A stretch of 64,000 nt of DNA, taken from positions 1-64,000 of the forward strand of contig CAZVNJ010000004.1 of NCBI GenBank assembly GCA_964628985.1, written 5' to 3'. Origin of the DNA: SURF-43 sp964628985 (GTDB lineage Bacteria; Chloroflexota; Dehalococcoidia; UBA2979). The translations under genes and the position numbers were made by a program. The notes below the pieces were generated by a model. The model ran no database searches and had not been told where the DNA came from. It was given only the letters and a program-made list of their open reading frames with translations. This document shows positions 60,400 to 64,000 of this stretch, piece after piece (the first letter of the stretch is position 1; each line of letters begins with the position of its first letter).

Positions 60400-60789
60400 C
60401 TAACTGGCGCTCCCGATCACCGCCTCGACCTCGATCTCGATGCGGTGCGCGGGGTCGAGCAGGCGCACCTCAAGCATCGACATCGCGGGCTTCGCGCGGC
60501 TGAAGCGCTCGTGCAGGAGCGCACCGACGACCTGCCACTCGCTGATGTCCGTGACGAAGATGCGCACGCGCACCGCCTCGTCGCAGGTGGCACCGGCCTC
60601 GCGCAGCGCGGCCTCGATGGTGTCGAGCGCCAGGCGGGCCTGCGCCTCCGTGCCCTCGGGGATGGTGCCGTCCGGGTGCGTGCCCGTCGTCCCGCTCACC
60701 CAGACGCGGTCGCCGACTCGGACGGCGCGCGAGTAGCCGATGCGGTCTTCCCATGGCCCACCCGATGAGATCCGCTGACGCTCCGGCAT
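60400..60789 (-). CDS. RidA-family (Rid) protein
   Basis: A 129-residue Rid/YjgF-like trimeric protein. RVWVSGTTGTHPDGTIP, EAALREAGATCDEAVRVRIF and LLDPAHRIEIEVEAVIG follow the family pattern, and the Arg that binds substrate carboxylates is expected in VRVRIFV. RidA proteins hydrolyse reactive enamine/imine intermediates. It is 3 nt downstream of ruvB on the same strand and is probably co-transcribed with it. Confidence 0.88.
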   Translation of the reverse strand: MPERQRISSGGPWEDRIGYSRAVRVGDRVWVSGTTGTHPDGTIPEGTEAQARLALDTIEAALREAGATCDEAVRVRIFVTDISEWQVVGALLHERFSRAKPAMSMLEVRLLDPAHRIEIEVEAVIGSAS

Positions 60790-60792
60790 GTG

Positions 60793-61908
60793 CTACTCCT
60801 CGATTGCTTCGTCGGCGAAGAAGGAGGCCTGCGCGCTCCGGGTGGTCGCCGTGTGCGCGTCGATGCCGAGGTGCTCGTAGCCGAGGCGCGTCAGGATGCG
60901 TCCGCGCGGCGTGCGCTGGATGAAGCCGATCTTCAGGAGGTACGGCTCGTACACGTCCATGATCGTGTCGCCCTCCTCCGAGATCGCGGCGGCGAGGGTT
61001 TCGAGGCCGGCGGGGCCGCCTCCGAAGCGCTCGGCGAGCGCCGTCATCAGATCACGGTCCATCTGGTCCAGGCCGAGGTCGTCGATCTGCATGCGTCCGA
61101 GCGCGGCGGCGGCAACCTCGCCGGTGATCACGCCGTCGGCGCGCACCTCAGCGTAGTCGCGCACGCGCCGCAGCAGGCGGTTGGCGACGCGCGCGGTGCC
61201 GCGTGAACGGCGGGCGATCCCCGCAACGCCATCGGGCGTGATGCGGCAGGCGAGGACGTCCGCGGAGCGATTGATGATCTGCGTCAGCGCCGCTTCGTCG
61301 TAGAAGTCCATGCGGTACGCCGACCCGAAGCGGTCGCGCAGTGGCTGCGAAACCAGCGCGAAGCGCGTCGTCGCACCGACGAGCGTGAAGCGGTTGAGTT
61401 TCAGGCGCACGTCGCGCGCCTTCGGCCCCTTGCCCAGGATGATGTCGACGGAGAAGTCCTCCATCGCTGGATAGAGCACCTCCTCCACGGGCAGCGAGAG
61501 GCGGTGGATCTCGTCGATGAAGAGCACGTCGCCCGGCTGGAGGCTGGTGAGCAGCGAGGCGAGGTCGCCGGCACGCTCGATGGCGGGGCCGCTGGTGATG
61601 CGGATGGAGACGCCCATCTCCGCCGCCACGATCATGGCGAGCGTGGTTTTGCCGAGGCCGGGGGGCCCGTGAAAGAGGAGATGGTCGAGCGACTCGCCGC
61701 GCTGCTTGGCCGCCTCGATGCTGATGCGCAGGCTCTCCTTGATCCGCTCCTGCCCGAAGTACTGCTCCAGGCGGCGAGGCCGCAGGCTGGTCTCGATTGG
61801 TGCCTCGTCATCGGCGGCGACGGGCGAGAGCGGGCCGGGACGGGCGGCCTCGGGCGCGGGCGGCGTCGAGGGCTGCCGGGCAGGTCGAGGTGCGCGCGGC
61901 TCGGGCAT
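60793..61908 (-). CDS. ruvB: Holliday junction branch migration helicase RuvB
   Basis: A 371-residue AAA+ helicase that, with RuvA, migrates Holliday junctions during recombination repair. Walker A is GPPGLGKTT at residues 81-89, Walker B VLFIDEIHRL, sensor I GATTRF, and the C-terminal winged-helix contains GFIQRTPRGR. About 35 Pro/Ala-rich residues precede the usual start. A LexA-type box and TATACT -10 lie directly upstream, and the -10 is 6 nt before the ATG, so the message may be leaderless. ruvA and ruvC are not in the window. Confidence 0.97.
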   Translation of the reverse strand: MPEPRAPRPARQPSTPPAPEAARPGPLSPVAADDEAPIETSLRPRRLEQYFGQERIKESLRISIEAAKQRGESLDHLLFHGPPGLGKTTLAMIVAAEMGVSIRITSGPAIERAGDLASLLTSLQPGDVLFIDEIHRLSLPVEEVLYPAMEDFSVDIILGKGPKARDVRLKLNRFTLVGATTRFALVSQPLRDRFGSAYRMDFYDEAALTQIINRSADVLACRITPDGVAGIARRSRGTARVANRLLRRVRDYAEVRADGVITGEVAAAALGRMQIDDLGLDQMDRDLMTALAERFGGGPAGLETLAAAISEEGDTIMDVYEPYLLKIGFIQRTPRGRILTRLGYEHLGIDAHTATTRSAQASFFADEAIEE

Positions 61909-61914
61909 GCGCGG

Positions 61915-61943
61915 AGTATAGCGGCGCTGCGAACGGACGTTCG
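61915..61943 (-). promoter_or_regulatory. LexA-type box and promoter of ruvB
   Basis: On the minus strand CGAACGTCCGTTCG (61943-61930) is a GAAC-N4-GTTC box and a full match to the LexA core. TATACT (61920-61915) is the -10 element, 9 nt downstream of the box. The ATG begins 6 nt after the -10, so transcription would start at or next to it. The box overlaps the -35 region. Confidence 0.75.
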
Positions 61944-62029
61944 AGTGCCTCGCGGTCGCCGCTGGATGCCATACTGCCGCTCAGGCCGGGCGGCTGGGTC
62001 TCAGGGAAGCACAGGGAAGGGCACTTCCG

Positions 62030-62350
62030 ATGTTCGGCACCGTCGCGAAATTGCAGTTGAAGCCCGGCGCGGAAACGCTCTTGCTGGCATGGTCTCCGGC
62101 GCTCGCCGGGAATATCCGTGGCCATGTGTCCAGCACGATCTACCGCTCGACCGAGGATCCCCTGGTCATGTGGCTCTCCGTCGTCTTCGAGGACGAGGAG
62201 TCCTATCGCGCGAACGCCGCGAGCCCGGAGCAGCATCGTCGCTGGCAGCAGATGCGCTCCGTCCTCGAGTGTGACCCGGAGTGGCACGACGGCGTCGTGA
62301 TGATGCACGGCACGCCCGGCAAGCGGTACGACGCGCCGAAGGGGACATAG
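62030..62350 (+). CDS. Antibiotic-biosynthesis-monooxygenase-like small protein
   Basis: A 106-residue protein with a ferredoxin-like dimeric alpha/beta-barrel pattern: MFGTVAKLQLKPG as first strand, SSTIYRSTEDPLVMWLSVVF, and EDEESYRANAASPEQHRRWQ. This is typical of ABM or Dabb-like domains, which include haem-degrading and quinol-forming enzymes. Function cannot be set more closely. It is divergent from ruvB and convergent with the phage-like genes downstream. Confidence 0.7.
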   Translation: MFGTVAKLQLKPGAETLLLAWSPALAGNIRGHVSSTIYRSTEDPLVMWLSVVFEDEESYRANAASPEQHRRWQQMRSVLECDPEWHDGVVMMHGTPGKRYDAPKGT

Positions 62351-62367
62351 CGGCGCAGCAAGCCGAC

Positions 62368-62580
62368 TCACCACACACCCACGACCATCGCGTCTTCGTG
62401 GTTGAGGCCGTCGAAGAGCGCGACAGCGACACGGCGACCGGGGACGAGTTCCGCGCTGGCGATGCCGCGCGAGACGGGGACGGCGTCGAGGGCGGTCGAG
62501 GCCGACTCGGCGAGCAGGATGCTCGCCGTGTAGGAGCCGGACGAGAACGCAAGCAGGGTCGCGCGCTGCACGACGAACAT
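62368..62580 (-). CDS. Small phage-associated protein, unknown
   Basis: A 70-residue protein, MFVVQRATLLAFSSGSYTA then VPVSRGIASAELVPGRRVAVALF and AMVVGVW. It looks all-beta, perhaps an OB-fold or small barrel. The ATG at 62580 is preceded by GGGGGGA; an ATG at 62610 is an alternative. It lies 44 nt downstream of the tail-like gene and probably shares its transcript. Not recognised. Confidence 0.6.
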   Translation of the reverse strand: MFVVQRATLLAFSSGSYTASILLAESASTALDAVPVSRGIASAELVPGRRVAVALFDGLNHEDAMVVGVW

Positions 62581-62624
62581 CGATGTCCCCCCAATCATGT
62601 CCAGCCGCAACCATCGAGGGCGGC

Positions 62625-63995
62625 TCAGGGCGCGCCGAGGCTCAGCGTCATCTCGTATCGGCCGCGCGGTGATCGCGCGTAGTCGAGGCGGACCGACAGC
62701 ACGCGGAAGCGGCGCGCGTCCCAGCCCATCGAGGCGTCGTTGACTTCGATCACGTCGCCCGGCTCCTGGCCGGGGTGCGGAGCCACCGTGATCCGCGCGA
62801 TCGGGGCATCGAAGGCGCGGCGACGGAGCGTGGCAGCAGCGCGTGACTGCGCCTCGGCAGTGGTGGTGAGGGCGCGGTCGCTGAGGACGGCGACGGGGGC
62901 GCCCGCGCGGAGTGCGGATTCGTCCACCGCCTCGGCGAACGCGCCGTCCCCGGAGGTGCGCGCCCAGCCGGCCTCGGGCGTCGCCTCGAATGCCTCGACG
63001 GAGCGCAGCGGGTGCGTGGTGCCGTAGGCGTAGGTCGAGGGCTCATCGGGCAGTGCTTCGCGCAGCGCGAGCGTGACGCCGGTCGCCAGCAGCATGTCGC
63101 CGCCACGGTCGAGGACGCGATCGATCGCGGCGCGGAGGCGGCTCCCCGGCGGCACGAGGAACGGTGCGGTGAGCGTGGTCGTGACGGCGCTCGCACCCGC
63201 GGTGCTCAGCAGGAAGCCGGCGTGGCGCACGAGTTCCTGCAGCAGGGCGGCCTGCGTCGTGGCGCCCGAGGGCCAGGTGATCGCACGCGGTGCGCGCCAC
63301 TCGCCGAGGCGCGCGAGCGCCCCTTGTGCCTCCACCTCGACGACCGCGCGGCCGGCGTCGCGGCGACGGCGGATCGAGGTGACCCACCAGCGCCGGCCCT
63401 CGGCGCCCTCGTGCGTGCCGCCGAGATCGAGGCCCGGCGAGACAGCGACCTCCGCGCCGAGCGCCAGTGATCGCGGGGCGACCGCGGGGGCATACGAGCC
63501 GTCGTCAACCAGGGTGAAGCTGAGGCGGTCGAGGTCGCCGGAGAGGGACTGTTCGAAGCGGAGCGCAAGGATGTCGTCGCTGACGTCGATCTCTGCGACG
63601 TTGATCGCGGCGTGCCAGACGCCGCGCGGCGACGCGAGGTAGGCGTGCCCGCCGGCGGCCGCGAGGCCGAGGCCGTAGGTGAGCGTCGAGTCGACGGCGG
63701 GGACTGGGTCGCGCCAGGCGTGGTCCTCGAAGGTCGCGTCCGCGACGGCGGAGGCGAAGTGCGAACGCGCGCCGCCCGCCACCCACTCGATGAAGACGGC
63801 GAGGGGCGCGCCGGCATCCGCGAGGCCGGTCGCGACGTAGGAGACGCCGGTGCCCGGCGAGGCGACGGCGACCGGCGCAAGCGGCGACCAGGCGCCGGGC
63901 GGGCCGCTGAGACCGGTGCCGAGCCGGGTGCTCCACACACCGGTCGCGCCGCCCGCGCTCAGGGTGCCGCTCACGATCACGCCGTAGTCCGGCAC
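62625..63995 (-). CDS. Phage tail/baseplate hub-like protein, possibly partial
   Basis: At least 456 residues. The N-terminal half is rich in beta strands with repeated W/Y-containing segments. The middle has LARLGEWRAPRAI and LLQELVRHAGFLLS, and the C-terminal part (PIARITVAPHPGQEPGDVIEV then RRFRVLSVRLDY and YEMTLSLG) resembles the final domain of tail hub or baseplate proteins. That reading is by analogy. The first available start is a GTG five bases from the window edge (VPDYGVIVSG); the frame is open beyond it, so the gene may begin outside the window. Confidence 0.5.
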   Translation of the reverse strand: MPDYGVIVSGTLSAGGATGVWSTRLGTGLSGPPGAWSPLAPVAVASPGTGVSYVATGLADAGAPLAVFIEWVAGGARSHFASAVADATFEDHAWRDPVPAVDSTLTYGLGLAAAGGHAYLASPRGVWHAAINVAEIDVSDDILALRFEQSLSGDLDRLSFTLVDDGSYAPAVAPRSLALGAEVAVSPGLDLGGTHEGAEGRRWWVTSIRRRRDAGRAVVEVEAQGALARLGEWRAPRAITWPSGATTQAALLQELVRHAGFLLSTAGASAVTTTLTAPFLVPPGSRLRAAIDRVLDRGGDMLLATGVTLALREALPDEPSTYAYGTTHPLRSVEAFEATPEAGWARTSGDGAFAEAVDESALRAGAPVAVLSDRALTTTAEAQSRAAATLRRRAFDAPIARITVAPHPGQEPGDVIEVNDASMGWDARRFRVLSVRLDYARSPRGRYEMTLSLGAP

Positions 63996-64000
63996 GTCGT

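Larger units (their letters stand above)
62368..64000 (-). mobile_element. Phage-derived cassette, right part (tail region, runs off window)
   Basis: Two minus-strand genes, a long tail/baseplate-like protein and a small downstream protein, are 44 nt apart and run toward the phage cassette at 48.4-52.7 kb. They are separated from it by about 10 kb of ordinary genes and lie in the opposite orientation. They may be the displaced second half of the same element. Confidence 0.5.

Overview
The window is a high-GC bacterial chromosome segment carrying mostly single-copy housekeeping genes. Several traits suggest a Chloroflexota lineage near Dehalococcoidia or Tepidiformia: an 11-gene complex I operon without nuoE, nuoF and nuoG, a T-box-controlled ileS, a c-di-AMP riboswitch, Gram-positive-type LexA boxes, a deazaflavin-type nitroreductase and many Pro/Thr-rich lipoproteins. 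This placement is inference and no rRNA is present to test it. MurJ and a LysM lipoprotein argue for a peptidoglycan wall, unlike Dehalococcoides.

Layout. 0.1-8 kb: a lipoprotein, a CitE-like lyase, an alpha/beta hydrolase, a phosphotransferase, a DinB-like protein, rpsT, a zinc alcohol dehydrogenase, a RodZ/PASTA-like protein and rimO. 8.2-11.6 kb: an accessory island around a BTAD (SARP-like) regulator. It has a surface protein, a DUF6458-like membrane protein and three tiny ORFs, and its promoters share an 11-bp direct-repeat operator. 11.8-25 kb: murJ, a zinc-ribbon protein, T-box plus ileS, a Gmad2-like lipoprotein, a YihY/BrkB-like membrane protein, proB, c-di-AMP riboswitch plus LysM lipoprotein, proA and a split transketolase. 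25-29.3 kb: an SOS-type zinc-ribbon peptide, an MFS exporter, a nitroreductase, a degenerate aldo/keto reductase and glycerate kinase. 29.4-40.3 kb: an HU-like protein and nuoABCDHIJKLMN. 40.4-48.1 kb: a DUF6766-like protein, a Crp/Fnr pseudogene, a YqeK-like HD protein, a histidine kinase, two lipoproteins, a giant Pro/Gly-rich secreted protein and a second phosphotransferase. 48.4-52.7 kb: a phage-derived cassette (small membrane proteins, terminase, HTH protein, truncated portal). 52.7-62.35 kb: epimerase, heterodimeric ABC exporter, SDR, PspC, thioesterase, DHFR-like, Rid, ruvB and a small monooxygenase-like gene. 62.4-64 kb: phage tail-like genes on the opposite strand, running off the window.

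Two regulatory themes tie genes together. First, GAAC-N4-GTTC (LexA-type) boxes sit in the promoters of ruvB, the zinc-ribbon peptide and the phage cassette, so the phage genes look directly SOS-controlled. Second, GTGACG-type heptamers with 11-bp period, each 9 bp before a TAnnnT -10 element, precede three genes around the BTAD regulator, with a weaker fourth site; this is the operator layout known for SARP regulators.

The phage locus appears split. The portal gene loses similarity near 52.5 kb, while tail-like genes lie about 10 kb away in inverted orientation, which suggests an inversion. The other striking item is the 891-residue Pro/Gly-rich protein. Its C-terminal two thirds contain three super-repeats, each built from the same five aromatic motifs in the same order. 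No tRNA, rRNA, CRISPR array, insertion sequence, integrase or transposase was seen.
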